Of a stretch of 64,000 nt of DNA, positions 42,899 to 53,742 are shown one piece after another. Location of the stretch: positions 62,001 to 126,000 of the forward strand of contig CAWFBT010000002.1 of assembly GCA_963814095.1 (NCBI GenBank), read 5' to 3'. Under the pieces are notes generated by a model. The model saw only the letters and a program-made list of their open reading frames with translations. It did no database searches and was not told where the DNA came from. Source of the stretch: JACVRW01 sp963814095. GTDB taxonomy: Bacteria; Actinomycetota; Thermoleophilia; Solirubrobacterales; Thermoleophilaceae. Position numbers and translations under genes: made by a program. How positions within the stretch are numbered: position 1 is the first letter of the stretch; the number at the start of each line of letters is the position of its first letter.

Positions 42899-44935
42899 AT
42901 GCCCGAGCGCATCCTCAGCGTCTTCGACGGCACGACCTTCGTTGTCGGCGACAGCCGAGGAGACATCGCGACGGCGCCCGGCCGCATGCACGGATTCTTC
43001 TGCGACGACACGCGCTTCATCAGCCGCTGGGTGCTGACGCTCGATGGTCGCGAGCTCGACAGCCTCTCTGCCTCCGACGCGGAGTATTTCGCGGTGCAGT
43101 TCCTGCTCGTCCCGGATGCTGAGTCCCTGCGGCGCGATCCGGCCCTGTCGCTGATGCGGCGCCGCCTCGTACGCGGCGCCTGGATCGAGGAGCTCGCCGT
43201 GATGAACAACGGCAGCCAGGCCGTCACGCTCGAGCTCGGACTCGAGGTCGACAGCGACTTCGCCGACCTGTTCGAGGTCAAGGACGGCACGGTGCGCGAC
43301 CGCCCGATCCGTCGCGAGGCCGGCGGGCACGAGCTGCGGCTCAGCTATCGAAACGGTGACTCGTTCGCGCGCGAGACGCGCGTCATCGCGTCGGAGGGCG
43401 TCGAGGCGTCGGCGGAAGGCTTCCGCTGCCGGCTCGAGCTCGCGGCTCACGAGGAGCGCTGGCTGTCGTTCGAGGTGCGTCCCCACGGCGAGCCGCGCCG
43501 GTCCGACCCGCGGCGCCGTACGGCGGCCACGTCGTTCGAGGGCGCGCTGGCCGAGTTGCGCGACGAGGCCGACGAGTGGGTGGGAGGCGCGCCCGCTCTC
43601 GACTGCGACTGGGACGACCTCGTGCGTCTCTACGACCGCAGCATCGTCGACTTCGCCGCGCTCCGCTGCTATCCGGAGGTCGTGCCGGGCGAGGGCCTCC
43701 CCGCGGCTGGCCTGCCCTGGTTCATGGCGCTGTTCGGGCGGGACAGCCTGATCGCGAGCTACCAGGCGCTGCCCATGCGTCCCGAGCTCGCGCGCACGAC
43801 GCTCCTCGCCCTGGCCGCCCGGCAGGCGGTCGAGCTCGACGACTTCCGCGACGCCCAGCCCGGCAAGATCCTGCACGAGCTGCGCTTCGGCGAGCTCACC
43901 GTGCTCGGCGAGCGTCCACACTCGCCCTACTACGGCAGCGCCGACTCGAGTCCCCTCTTCCTGATCCTGCTCGACGAGCTCGAGCGCTGGACGGGCGACA
44001 CCGAGCTCGTCCGCCGGCTCGAGCCGAACGCGCGCGCGGCGCTCTCGTGGATCGACCTCCATGGCGACATCGACGGGGACGGCTTCGTCGAGTACGAGCC
44101 CCGCAACGAGGAGACCGGGCTCGTCAACCAGTGCTGGAAGGACTCCCATAACTCGATGCTGTTCGCCGACGGGAAGATCGCCTGCGCACCGATTGCGACC
44201 TGCGAGATCCAGGGCTACGTCTATGACGCGAAGCGCCGCGTCGCGCGGCTGGCCCGGGAGATCTGGGGCGACGAGGAGCTGGCGCGCCGGCTCGAGAGAG
44301 AGGCGGCCGAGCTCCGCGCGCGCTTCCACGCGGCCTTCTGGGTTCCCGAGGGCGGCTACTACGCGCTCGCGCTCGATGCCGACAAGCGCCAGGTCGACAG
44401 CCTGACGTCCAACGTCGGCCACCTCCTATGGAGCGGGATCGTCGACCCCGAGCCCGCCGCCCAGCTGGCGCGACATCTGATGAGCGAGCGGCTCTACTCG
44501 GGCTGGGGCGTGCGGACGATGGCCGAGGGCGACGCCGGCTACAACCCGATCGAGTACCACAACGGCACGGTCTGGCCGCACGACAACTCGCTGATCGCGC
44601 ACGGGCTCGCGGCGTACGGCTACCGCGACGAGGCGCTCGCGATCGGCATGGCGCTGGTCGAGGCCTCGACCTACTTCGAGTACCGCCTGCCGGAGGTGTT
44701 CGCCGGCTACGCGCGCTCGCTGACCGGCTTCCCGGTGGAGTACCCGACCGCGTCGCGGCCACAGGCCTGGTCGACCGGCACGCCGCTGCTGTTCCTGCGG
44801 ACGCTGCTCGGTCTCGAGCCGGAGGACGGCCGGCTCAGGGTCAATCCCGCTCTGCCTGACCGGATCGGCTATCTGAGCCTGCGGGAGATCCCTGGCCGCT
44901 GGGGACGGGCAACGGCGACTGCGGGAGCTTCATAG
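42899..44935 (+). CDS. Amylo-alpha-1,6-glucosidase / glycogen debranching enzyme
   Basis: The 678-residue protein has the N-terminal beta domain of bacterial debranching enzymes (DGRMHGFFCDDTRFISRWVLTLDG-like, residues about 10-55). An (alpha/alpha)6 barrel follows. Catalytic-site marks are WFMALFGRDSLIASYQALPM, the acid in ETGLVNQCWKDSHNSMLF, and NPIEYHNGTVWPHDNSLIAHGL. It removes alpha-1,6 branches from glycogen or related glucans. The start is ATG 42899. The 3' end overlaps the small minus-strand gene. Confidence 0.92.
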   Translation: MPERILSVFDGTTFVVGDSRGDIATAPGRMHGFFCDDTRFISRWVLTLDGRELDSLSASDAEYFAVQFLLVPDAESLRRDPALSLMRRRLVRGAWIEELAVMNNGSQAVTLELGLEVDSDFADLFEVKDGTVRDRPIRREAGGHELRLSYRNGDSFARETRVIASEGVEASAEGFRCRLELAAHEERWLSFEVRPHGEPRRSDPRRRTAATSFEGALAELRDEADEWVGGAPALDCDWDDLVRLYDRSIVDFAALRCYPEVVPGEGLPAAGLPWFMALFGRDSLIASYQALPMRPELARTTLLALAARQAVELDDFRDAQPGKILHELRFGELTVLGERPHSPYYGSADSSPLFLILLDELERWTGDTELVRRLEPNARAALSWIDLHGDIDGDGFVEYEPRNEETGLVNQCWKDSHNSMLFADGKIACAPIATCEIQGYVYDAKRRVARLAREIWGDEELARRLEREAAELRARFHAAFWVPEGGYYALALDADKRQVDSLTSNVGHLLWSGIVDPEPAAQLARHLMSERLYSGWGVRTMAEGDAGYNPIEYHNGTVWPHDNSLIAHGLAAYGYRDEALAIGMALVEASTYFEYRLPEVFAGYARSLTGFPVEYPTASRPQAWSTGTPLLFLRTLLGLEPEDGRLRVNPALPDRIGYLSLREIPGRWGRATATAGAS

Positions 44936-45077
44936 CCTCCAGCTCCTCGAGCCAGCCCTCGATGCGCGGGCCGACCTCCTCGAGTCCCTCGATCTTCACC
45001 CGCTCGCGGGTGGCGAGGTTCTCGAGCGTCGAGACGCCGTCTGGGTGCACTTGGACGACGAACGAGTAGCGCTCCAC
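44841..45077 (-). CDS. Small conserved-looking protein of unknown function
   Basis: The 78-residue frame starts MERYSFVVQVHPDGVSTLENLATRERVKIEGLEEVG and continues with a helix IEGWLEELEAMK. The start is GTG 45075-45077, overlapping the upstream gene stop (TGAGTG), so it should be translationally coupled. The last 30 codons overlap the debranching-enzyme gene on the other strand and look low in complexity. It might be shorter in reality. Function unknown. Confidence 0.5.
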   Translation of the reverse strand: MERYSFVVQVHPDGVSTLENLATRERVKIEGLEEVGPRIEGWLEELEAMKLPQSPLPVPSGQGSPAGSDSRSGQAERD

Positions 45078-47003
45078 TCAGCCTGCCCTCGTCAGCGTCA
45101 GGGTGCCGCTTCCACGGCGCCGGGTGCCGGAATCATCGTTCTCGTACGAGAGGCTCACCGTGATTGTCGGCGCTCCGACCATGCTGAGCGGGAAGGTCCC
45201 GATGCCGAGGGTCCGCTGGAACGAGAGCGTTCCGCAGGCGTCGCTGGTGCTGTTGAAGTAGGAGGCGATGACCTCCGCTTTCACGGCGCCGCCATCGACC
45301 TCGAAGAGGACCATCCCTTCCCCTGTGGGGTCGGGGGCCAGGCCGGTGACGCAGCCCTGGGATTGCGCGTCCTCGCACGGGAAGAGCTCGTACTCGCCGC
45401 CTCCCGTCTCGTTGTAGGGCTGCGCACCGCTGTCCGCGCCGACCACGAACGATTCAGTCTCGCCCGAGTAGTCCCGAAGGCTTGCGGAATAGCTCCATTC
45501 CGCACGCTCCCCACAAGTCGGATCCGTTGTGGCCTCGCTGATGGTGCCGCTGACCGTTCCGATGTAGCGCGCAAGCTCGTCGTTCTCGGTCTCCTGCTCC
45601 CAGGTGGCCTTGCCGACCCCGGCCCTCGAAGTGACGCTGATGACGACGCTGACGACGACGCCCTGGCCCGCATCTGTGACCGCGTAGGAGAAGCTCGGTC
45701 CGGCGCCATCGACGCTAGCGGGGGCGAAGCTGGCGTTCTGCTGGCTGCCGAGGCTCCAGTGTCCCTGCGAGGAGCCTCCGCCCTGCTTGGCCACCGCCTG
45801 GACAGATATGGACCCGTGTTGCCCGGCGTGCAGCTTGAGGCTCCGGGAGGCCCGGCTGAACCCGAGTTCGACGCACGCGTTCTCCACGGTCCAGCCGTTC
45901 TCGAGGTTCCTGAAGTTGGCGATCTCCTTGCCGACGAGCGTGGCAAAGCCCTTGTCGAGGTCCGCCGCGATGTCGTTGCCCACCTGGCCGAGCGCCGAGC
46001 GGCCGACGGTCACGCCCTGCGCGGTGAGGGAGATGTCGACCGCGCTCAGGTCGGGCTGGTAGCCGCCGCCCGGCATGTCCACGCGGGCGTGGTGGATGCC
46101 CGTATAGATCAGGTTCACCGGTCCGAACTGCTGCTTCGCGCCCCCCAGATGGATGTTGGCCGTCTGGGTGTCGTCGATGTCGATGAAGTCGAGCTTTGCG
46201 TCCACGCCGACCTCGGCGTGCATACGCGTGCGGCCGCTGAAGTCGACGCTCTTCGACATCAGGACGGTGTCGCCCTTCGCGACTGCCAGCGACAGCCTCA
46301 GCGCCGATGCGTCGGTGGCGTCCACGACGCCGGCGGCCGTCGGGCAGCGGGGCGCCTCGAAGCGGCTGCAGTCGTCGGTGGAGACGCTGACGCTGATCTC
46401 GTAGCCGCCGCCCTCGACGCTCAGGTCGAGCTTGCCGAGGGCGCCGAGCGTGACGGTCGCGGTCATCTTCTGGCCGCCGGAGCTCGAGCTGTAGCTGTCC
46501 CGTTTCGTCGGGCCGCTGCCGCCCGCGCAGGGCGGCGCCTGCGCGGGGACCGCGGAAAAGGCAGCCGTCTTCGCCGGCGCGGCGGCTAGCCGGTCCAGGC
46601 GGGCGAGCCCCTGCGGGATCGCGCGCTGCACGGTCCGGTAGGCGCGTGGGCCGACCTTGCGGAACAGCTTCTTCAGCGACGGCGCCCGCCGGCCGCGGCG
46701 GTCGCGCAGCCCGCCGAGATCGTCGAGCGCGGACTGGGCGAGCAGCAGGCGCGCGTCCCCGTCCCTGGGGGCGGGCAGCGCCGCACGCAGCGAGCGGCAG
46801 CCCACCGTGCGCTTGCCCACTTTGATTCGCACCTGGCTCTTGCGGCACTTGACCGCCTTGCGCTTCTTCTGTTTCTTGTTCTGCTTCGCGGCGGCCGCCG
46901 CCATGGGATCCGCCGGCGAGGCGCCGGCAGCGGGCGCGAGCGCCGTGACGAACAGCGCGGCAACGAGCGTCAGGAGGATGAGCCTGGCGGGCATGATCGT
47001 CAA
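45078..47003 (-). CDS. Large secreted protein of unknown function
   Basis: The 641-residue protein has a signal peptide (about 1-28), a Lys/Arg-rich region with paired cysteines (KCRKSQVRIKVGKRTVGCRSL) and a helical stretch. Beta-rich domains containing about ten cysteines (for example DDCSRFEAPRCPTAAGV, NSTSDACGTLSFQ) make up the rest. There is no catalytic motif that I recognise. The cysteine pairing suggests an exported, disulfide-stabilised protein. It is the second gene of the minus-strand operon 47707-44841. Confidence 0.78.
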   Translation of the reverse strand: MTIMPARLILLTLVAALFVTALAPAAGASPADPMAAAAAKQNKKQKKRKAVKCRKSQVRIKVGKRTVGCRSLRAALPAPRDGDARLLLAQSALDDLGGLRDRRGRRAPSLKKLFRKVGPRAYRTVQRAIPQGLARLDRLAAAPAKTAAFSAVPAQAPPCAGGSGPTKRDSYSSSSGGQKMTATVTLGALGKLDLSVEGGGYEISVSVSTDDCSRFEAPRCPTAAGVVDATDASALRLSLAVAKGDTVLMSKSVDFSGRTRMHAEVGVDAKLDFIDIDDTQTANIHLGGAKQQFGPVNLIYTGIHHARVDMPGGGYQPDLSAVDISLTAQGVTVGRSALGQVGNDIAADLDKGFATLVGKEIANFRNLENGWTVENACVELGFSRASRSLKLHAGQHGSISVQAVAKQGGGSSQGHWSLGSQQNASFAPASVDGAGPSFSYAVTDAGQGVVVSVVISVTSRAGVGKATWEQETENDELARYIGTVSGTISEATTDPTCGERAEWSYSASLRDYSGETESFVVGADSGAQPYNETGGGEYELFPCEDAQSQGCVTGLAPDPTGEGMVLFEVDGGAVKAEVIASYFNSTSDACGTLSFQRTLGIGTFPLSMVGAPTITVSLSYENDDSGTRRRGSGTLTLTRAG

Positions 47004-47707
47004 CGGACCCGCTTGACCTTGAGGGTGTAGTTGAACGTCTCCCCGCCGGTCGCGCGGGTATCCGGGACGGGCGACACGGTCGTCCCCGACGCGCTGACGC
47101 TCTTCCCCTTGCGGAGCTTCTTGACCGCGCTCACTCGCAGCTTCGTGAGCGCAGGAACGCCTACGTCGAGGAGCGACACTCCCAGCGGGAAGTCGTCGTC
47201 ACAGCTGACGAGCGGCGTGTTGCGGTTGTAGTAGATCTCGTACTTGCCCTTGTTGGGCAGGAGCGCGATCTCGGCGCCGGAGGGACGCGTGGCCTCGCCC
47301 GAGAAGCCGCAGGACCAGCTCTTGGGCCCGGGCACAGCCGAGCAGACACTCGGATCGGCGGGCGGGAAGTTGGGATCGACCGTGAAGCTGCCCGAGGTCT
47401 CGGTCGTGGCTGAGATGCTCGGGGAGGTCAGGGCCGCGCGGAACTTGAGCCGGCCGTAGGACGCGAGCGGCGCGGGGCGCGGCTTGGGCGCCAGCCCGGT
47501 GGAAGCGGCGACCCGATGGGTCTCGGACAACGTGCCCTGGCAGCCCTCCGGGGCGTATACGGCGTCGGCTCTGACCAGGCTGGCCTCGTTGCGGACATCG
47601 CCGCTGAGCGACACGCTGTAGAGCTTGGGCTTTGCGGCCTGCGCCGACGAGGCCGCGACCGCGGCGGCGACGACCAGGGTGAGCGAGATCTTGAGGGTGC
47701 GAGACAC
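47000..47707 (-). CDS. Secreted protein of unknown function
   Basis: The 235-residue protein has a signal peptide (about 1-24) and a beta-rich body with cysteines in PEGCQGTL, SVCSAVPGPKSWSCGFS and VSCDDDFP. It ends in a basic beta hairpin (GETFNYTLKVKRVR). It starts at GTG 47705-47707 with GGAGG upstream and overlaps the next gene by 4 bp. It may form a complex with the larger secreted protein. I do not recognise the family. Confidence 0.75.
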   Translation of the reverse strand: MSRTLKISLTLVVAAAVAASSAQAAKPKLYSVSLSGDVRNEASLVRADAVYAPEGCQGTLSETHRVAASTGLAPKPRPAPLASYGRLKFRAALTSPSISATTETSGSFTVDPNFPPADPSVCSAVPGPKSWSCGFSGEATRPSGAEIALLPNKGKYEIYYNRNTPLVSCDDDFPLGVSLLDVGVPALTKLRVSAVKKLRKGKSVSASGTTVSPVPDTRATGGETFNYTLKVKRVR

Positions 47708-47792
47708 GTTCCTGCCTCCAAGTGGGGGTTGACTGGAGCGGACCAGGCGAAGCTACGCCCGGGCGATCATCAAGCGCTCATCGCGGCGGCGA

Positions 47793-50700
47793 TCAGACGG
47801 CTTCGCCGGCGAGAATGCGCGTCTGGAGGCGGGATGTGGCCTCGGCGGGCTCGATCCCCAGCGACTCGACGAGGGTGCGGCGGCACTCCAGGTACTGGCG
47901 CAGCGCGTGGCCCGTGCGGCCGGTGCGCGCGTAGGCCGTCATCAGCGCCCGATGGGCGCCCTCGTTCAGCGGGTCGAGGCGCACGAGCTCGCGCGCGGTC
48001 TCCGCGGCGCCTGCGTGGTCACCCGAGCGCTCGTGCAGTTCCACCAGGGCGGTGAGCACCGCCGTATAGCGGTCCATCAGCGCCTCCCGGTGGGGGATCG
48101 CCCAGTCCGTGTAGCGCTCCTCGAGCAGCGGCTCGCCGCCCCACAGCGAGCGTGCGCGCTCGAGCGGCGCGCGCCGCGCCTCGCCGCTCAGCCCCAGTGC
48201 GAGCTCCGCCGCGGACTCGAACTCCTCGGAGTCGACGCTGTCGCGCTCGCCGAGGGCCAGCCGGTAGGTGCGATCGACACTCTCGATGAGGCTGCGCTCG
48301 GCCCCGGGCGGGTCGAGTAGCTGGCGCGTGCGTGACGCCGCCACCTGGAGGCTGCGCCGGGCGCTCGAGGCGGAGAGGTCTGCCCAGAGCGCCTCGAAGA
48401 TCTCGTCCTCGAGCACGGGCCGCCCGAGGTTCACGAGCAGGAAGCGGACGAGGCGGGCGTCGACGGGGCGTCGCCACGCCCCCTCGCCCGCGCGCCAGGC
48501 GCCCCGCCGCACGTCGAAGCGCCCGAGCAGCTCGAAGCGGAGCGGCGGCAACGAGCTCGCCAGCCGCTTGGCGGCCGGGGTCGCAGCCGACAGGCGCTCG
48601 AGTGCGCGCGGATCGCCGGAGCGCACCGCGGGCGCCAGCGCGGCCTCGCTCACCGCGGGCACGGGGTGGTCGAGGAAGGGCGTGAGCTCGAGCCCGTCGG
48701 GGTGCGCCGCGGCGATCTGATCCAGGGCCGGCGCGGGGCGAGCGGTGGCACGCTCGAGCGCGCCCCAGAGCGGCAGGCGGAGGCGCTCCCAGTCCCGTCG
48801 CAGGACGTAGCGCAGCGACTCGCCCGCGGTCTCCCACATGGCGAGCAGGTCGGCATCGGCGCGTTCCGACTCGCCGTCGAGGTGCGCGAGCCAGGCGCGC
48901 AGGCCGAACAGCCGCCCGCGCGGGTAGCCGCCGAGCTCGTCCGGGTAGTACTCGTCGATGAGCGCCAGCGTGTCGGCGAGCACCTCGCGGGCGCGGTCGA
49001 GGAGGCCGACCTCGGCGAGGGCGGGCACGAGATCGACCTGACCCCAGTAGCGGAACAGGATCGACCCGCCCGCCACCGTCGCGAGCGTCCGCTCCGCGGC
49101 CGCGAGCGTCGCCGCCGCGTCGCCGCGCAGCGACGCGACCTCCGCCGGCGCCAGCTCGATCATGAAGGAACGCGCGCTCTGCTCCAGGTGCTTGACCTGG
49201 GCAAGCTCGACCTCCGCCTCCGCCAGCCGGCCGGCGCGCGCGTGGAGGAGGGCGCACCAGGCGTGTGACGCATCGGTGAGCAGGGGCGCCCCGCGACCGT
49301 GCACCATCGCGCGCATGGCGAGCCACCTGGCGAGCGCCTCCTCGGTATCGCCGCGGTCCGCGATCACGATCGCGAGGACGCCGAGCACGATCTGGCGGCG
49401 CTGCAGCGGGTCGAAGTGCTCCATCGCCCGGCCGGCCGTCTCGAGCTGCTCACAGACGAGCTCCACATGTCCCCGTGGCAGCTCGATGAACAGTCGCTGC
49501 AGGGCCTGGAAGGGCGGCAGCAGGGCACCCTCGGGATGCTGCTCAGCCCGCTCCGCCAGCTGCTCGGATTCCTCGAAGCGCCCGAAGCTGGCGAGCGCGC
49601 CTGCTCCGTACATCGCCGCCGCCGGCGCCAGCGCGCGCGCCTCGGCGGCCTCAGGGCTGTCCCAGCCCTTCACGACTCGCTCCACGTCGTCGCCGGCGTG
49701 GGTCGCGAACAGCAGGTCGATGAGAATCGAGCGGGCGGCCCACTCCGCAGGGACGTTTGGGCGCTCGCGAAAGCCGCTGATCGCGTCGCTCAGCGAGTCG
49801 ATCGCCGCGGCGTTGTCACCCGCCCGCCACTGGAGCTGCCCCTCGAGCGCGCGCATCGTCGGATAGCCGCGCACCGTCTCCGGTAGCAGCGAGAGCCAGC
49901 GCGGGACGAGCTCGGGGCCGGTCCGGGCAAGGGCCAGGCCCTCGCGCTCGATCGCCGCTACGGCCTCGGGCCAGGAATGCGCCTCGAGCCAGTGCTCGAT
50001 CGCCTCGACCGGGTCGCCGTCCTGGTCGAGCGCGGGCGCGACGGCGGCGTTCAGCGCCCGCCACTCGGGCTCGCCGCGCTCCTCCCTGAGCCGGTCCAGC
50101 AGGAAGTCCCGCAGCAGCGGGTGGTAGACGAACCCCCGGTCGGTACGGCGCACCAGCAGCCCCGCGCGTTCCACCCCGCTCGCGAATTCGTCGGGCAGGC
50201 CGAGTACGCGCTCGACCGCGGGCGTCACCACGGGAACGACGCTCGACGCAAGCGCGGCCTCACGCAGCGCCGGCCCGAGCGAATCGAGGAGCTCCTCGGA
50301 CAGGTATGCGTGCAGGTCGGGAGCCGAGCGCAGGTTGCCGAGCGCGGCGGCAACGTCGCCCGCCTGCGTGGCCCGCTCCACCAGCCCCGCCGCCAGCGCG
50401 ATGCCGAGCGGCCAGCCCTCGGTCAGCTCCATCACGACCTCGACGTGCTCGCTCGAAGGGTCCTGGCCGGTGCGCCGCCGCAGGAGCTCGGCGCACTCCT
50501 CGGCGTCGAACGCGAGGTCCGCGGTCGTCAGCTCGGTCAGCCATCCGGACGCTCGCACCTTCGCCACCTTGAGCGCGAGCGGTCGCCGGCTCGCCACCGC
50601 CACGTGGAGGAGCGGGAGCTCCGCCCTGAGCAGCTCACTGATGATCCGGAGCGAGTCGCCGGCGCCGTCGAGCTGCTCGGCGTCATCGATCACCAGCACG

Positions 50701-50939
50701 AGCGGCTCGACCAGCAGCCGTGAGAGCTCCTCGATGAGCTCACGCGTGAGCGCGAGCCCGTCGACGCGCTCGCCCGACGCGGCCACCCGCTCGGCGAGCG
50801 CGTCCGCGGAGCCTGGGACGGCCGCGGCGATCGCGCTCACGACCATCGTGGCGAGCACGCCGGGGCTATGGGCCGTCGGCGAGCAGGAGACCCAGGCGAC
50901 CGGACGCGGCCCGGCGCCCAGCACCTGCTCGAGAGTCAC
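47793..50939 (-). CDS. Large ATPase regulator with C-terminal BTAD/SARP-type DNA-binding domain
   Basis: The annotated part is 1048 residues. It contains Walker B LVLVIDDAEQLD, the sensor arginines in VAVASRRPL, many TPR-like repeats (about 300-750) and a C-terminal winged helix plus bacterial transcriptional activation domain (LRFELLGRFDVRRG; RRSLQVAASRTRQLL; RLDPLNEGAHRALMTAYARTG). The GTG at 50937-50939 is the first usual start codon. The Walker A motif GAGCGKT lies just upstream in the same frame (50940-50963), as does a family-like N-terminus (RPVDLAPREARLRIGR). The true start is therefore further up and is not ATG, GTG or TTG. Confidence 0.88.
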   Translation of the reverse strand: MTLEQVLGAGPRPVAWVSCSPTAHSPGVLATMVVSAIAAAVPGSADALAERVAASGERVDGLALTRELIEELSRLLVEPLVLVIDDAEQLDGAGDSLRIISELLRAELPLLHVAVASRRPLALKVAKVRASGWLTELTTADLAFDAEECAELLRRRTGQDPSSEHVEVVMELTEGWPLGIALAAGLVERATQAGDVAAALGNLRSAPDLHAYLSEELLDSLGPALREAALASSVVPVVTPAVERVLGLPDEFASGVERAGLLVRRTDRGFVYHPLLRDFLLDRLREERGEPEWRALNAAVAPALDQDGDPVEAIEHWLEAHSWPEAVAAIEREGLALARTGPELVPRWLSLLPETVRGYPTMRALEGQLQWRAGDNAAAIDSLSDAISGFRERPNVPAEWAARSILIDLLFATHAGDDVERVVKGWDSPEAAEARALAPAAAMYGAGALASFGRFEESEQLAERAEQHPEGALLPPFQALQRLFIELPRGHVELVCEQLETAGRAMEHFDPLQRRQIVLGVLAIVIADRGDTEEALARWLAMRAMVHGRGAPLLTDASHAWCALLHARAGRLAEAEVELAQVKHLEQSARSFMIELAPAEVASLRGDAAATLAAAERTLATVAGGSILFRYWGQVDLVPALAEVGLLDRAREVLADTLALIDEYYPDELGGYPRGRLFGLRAWLAHLDGESERADADLLAMWETAGESLRYVLRRDWERLRLPLWGALERATARPAPALDQIAAAHPDGLELTPFLDHPVPAVSEAALAPAVRSGDPRALERLSAATPAAKRLASSLPPLRFELLGRFDVRRGAWRAGEGAWRRPVDARLVRFLLVNLGRPVLEDEIFEALWADLSASSARRSLQVAASRTRQLLDPPGAERSLIESVDRTYRLALGERDSVDSEEFESAAELALGLSGEARRAPLERARSLWGGEPLLEERYTDWAIPHREALMDRYTAVLTALVELHERSGDHAGAAETARELVRLDPLNEGAHRALMTAYARTGRTGHALRQYLECRRTLVESLGIEPAEATSRLQTRILAGEAV

Positions 50940-51314
50940 GGTCTTACCGCAGCCCGCGCCCGCGGTGAGGACGACGCTCCCCGGTCCAAGGGCGTCCTCG
51001 ACCCTGCCGGCAAGCCGGCTGCGCCCGATACGGAGGCGCGCCTCGCGTGGAGCCAGATCGACGGGTCGAGACGTGGGGGGATGGTAAGCCGCTCCGGGTG
51101 CCCCGACCAGGGGAAGCGTTTGCTGCGTCCGCGGCCGTGCGATGATCCCGCGGTGCTGGTCGGACGCGCGGCAACGGCCTTCGCGCTGGTCACGTCGTCG
51201 ACTTCCCCCGGCGCTGACCTTCCGGTGACATAGCGCGCCGCCCGCGGTCTGGATCTGGTGGGAAACCCCCGGCTTCTCAGGCTCCTCTCATATAGGGGGC
51301 GCGATCATGGATGC
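50940..51314. other. Upstream extension of the BTAD regulator and shared promoter region
   Basis: This 375-base stretch holds no separate gene. Its left part is the in-frame N-terminal continuation of the regulator, including the P-loop, and the frame stays open to about 51305. The right end carries the plus-strand promoter of the response regulator, with CATATA about 24 bases before its ATG. Confidence 0.6.
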
Positions 51315-51991
<677 letters not shown>

Positions 51992-51995
<4 letters not shown>

Positions 51996-53368
51996 GCCGG
52001 GTGCCGATCCGGATACGCCTCACGGCCGCCTTCGCGCTCGCGATGGTGCTCGTGCTGGCGGCGGCGGGCACGTTCGTCTACCTGCGGCTGGCCGAGGACC
52101 TCGACGAGAGCGTGGACGCCGCGCTCCAGTCGCGGGCTGCTGCCGCGCTCGCGTCGGGCTCGCCTGCGGCGGGCACCCCCGGGGACCCCGAGGAGGGCTT
52201 CGCGGTCCTGGTGAGCCCGGGCGGTCAGGCCCGCGGGTTGCGCTCCGACGAGCTGCGGCGCGCCGCGGCCGGGGAGCAGGTGGTGGTGGAGCGCGACCTG
52301 CCCGGCATTGAGGGAACCACGCGCGTGCTCGCCCGCTCGGACGGTGGCCAGGTCGTTGTCGTCGGGCAGTCCCTGGACGACCGCGACGAGACGCTCGCGA
52401 ACCTCGTCGCGTCGTTCGCGATCGGCGGCCCGATCGCGGTGCTGCTCGCCTCCCTGCTCGGCTACGCGCTCGCCGCGGCGGCGCTGCGCCCGGTCGAGGC
52501 GATGCGCCGGCGTGCAGAGGAGGTCTCGCTCGCCGATGGCGTGCAGCGTCTTCCACTGCCGGAGGCGCGCGACGAGATCCACCGGCTCGGCGAGACGCTC
52601 AACGAGATGCTCGAGCGGCTGCGCCGTTCGTTCGAGCGCGAGCGGAGCTTCCTGGCGGACGCGAGCCACGAGCTGCGCACGCCGGTGGCGGTCATCAAGA
52701 CGGAGATCGAGGGCGCGCTGCGCGCTGGAGGGCACGATGCGCAGGTGCACGAGGCGCTCGTCGCGTCCCTCGAGGAGTGCGACCACCTGGGTCAGCTCGC
52801 GGAGGACCTGCTCATCGCGGCGCGCGCGGGCGAGGGTGAGCTCGAGCTGCACCAGGAGCCGCTCGACGTGCGCGAGCTCTTGGAGCGCACGCGCGGGCGC
52901 TTCGCCGAGCGCGCGGCTGAGCGCGGGCGCAGCATCCGCGTAGAGGCGGACGACGGTCAGATCGTGCGCGGGGACGAGCTGCGACTGCGCCAGGCGCTCG
53001 GCAACCTCGTCGACAACGCGCTGCGCCATGGCGCCGGCGAGATCGTGCTCTCGTCGCGCCACCACGGGCAGGGCGTGCAGCTCGCCGTGACGGACGCAGG
53101 GGCCGGATTCGACCCCGAGTTCGCGGCGCGCGCATTCGATCGCTTCACGCGCGGTGACCTGGCACGCAGCCGCTCGGGCACGGGGCTCGGGCTCGCGATC
53201 GTGCGGACGATCGCCGAGGCGCACGGCGGTCGCGCCGAGGTCGCGCCGGGGCCGGGCGCGACCGTGCGGCTCTGGCTCCCGGACACCGTCTCAGGGGCAT
53301 CTCAGCTTGCAGATCTAGCTTCTCGATCGGAGGGATCAACCCCGGTACGAGGAGGCGAAGGAAAGTAA
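51992..53368 (+). CDS. Sensor histidine kinase
   Basis: The 458-residue kinase has two membrane helices (about 9-30 and 140-163) around a periplasmic domain of about 110 residues. A HAMP-like linker follows, then the phosphoacceptor H226 in FLADASHELRTPVAVIKTEI. The ATPase domain has the N-box LGNLVDNALRHG, the G1 box VTDAGAGFDPE and the G2 box SGTGLGLAIV. It starts at GTG 51992, overlapping the regulator stop. The stop overlaps the PepSY-like gene start (TAATG), so three genes form one unit. Confidence 0.95.
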
Positions 53369-53706
53369 TGGACAAGCTCAAGGGAGTCATCATCGGTTTC
53401 GCCGTTGTGGCGGTGCTCGCGATCGGCGGAACCGCCATCGCCAACAACGTCGGTGGCGACGACGACGGCAGCGACAAGGCGATCACGGGCACGGCGCTCG
53501 ACAAGGCGAAGGCGGCGGCGCTGGCCCACACGGGCGGCGGCAAGGTCACCGAGACCGAGGCGGGCGACGAGGAGGGCGCCTACGAGGTCGAGGTCACGAT
53601 GCCGGACGGGAGCCAGGTCGACGTGCACCTCGACAAGAGCTTCCACGTGCTCGGCCAGCAGGGCGACGACGACGGCAGCGGCGAGGACGCCGGCGAGCAG
53701 GAGTGA
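53368..53706 (+). CDS. Small PepSY-like membrane-anchored protein
   Basis: The 112-residue protein has an N-terminal membrane helix or signal (about 5-27), an Asp-rich linker and one PepSY-like unit (ALDKAKAAALAHTGGGKVTETEAGDEEGAYEVEVTMPDGSQVDVHLDKSFHVL). The C-terminus is acidic. PepSY domains outside the membrane often bind proteases or act with sensor kinases. It is translated directly behind the histidine kinase and could modulate or report on it. Confidence 0.82.
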   Translation: MDKLKGVIIGFAVVAVLAIGGTAIANNVGGDDDGSDKAITGTALDKAKAAALAHTGGGKVTETEAGDEEGAYEVEVTMPDGSQVDVHLDKSFHVLGQQGDDDGSGEDAGEQE

Positions 53707-53742
53707 CGCAGGGGTGAGCGGCGTGGGCCGTATCCTCGGCCC

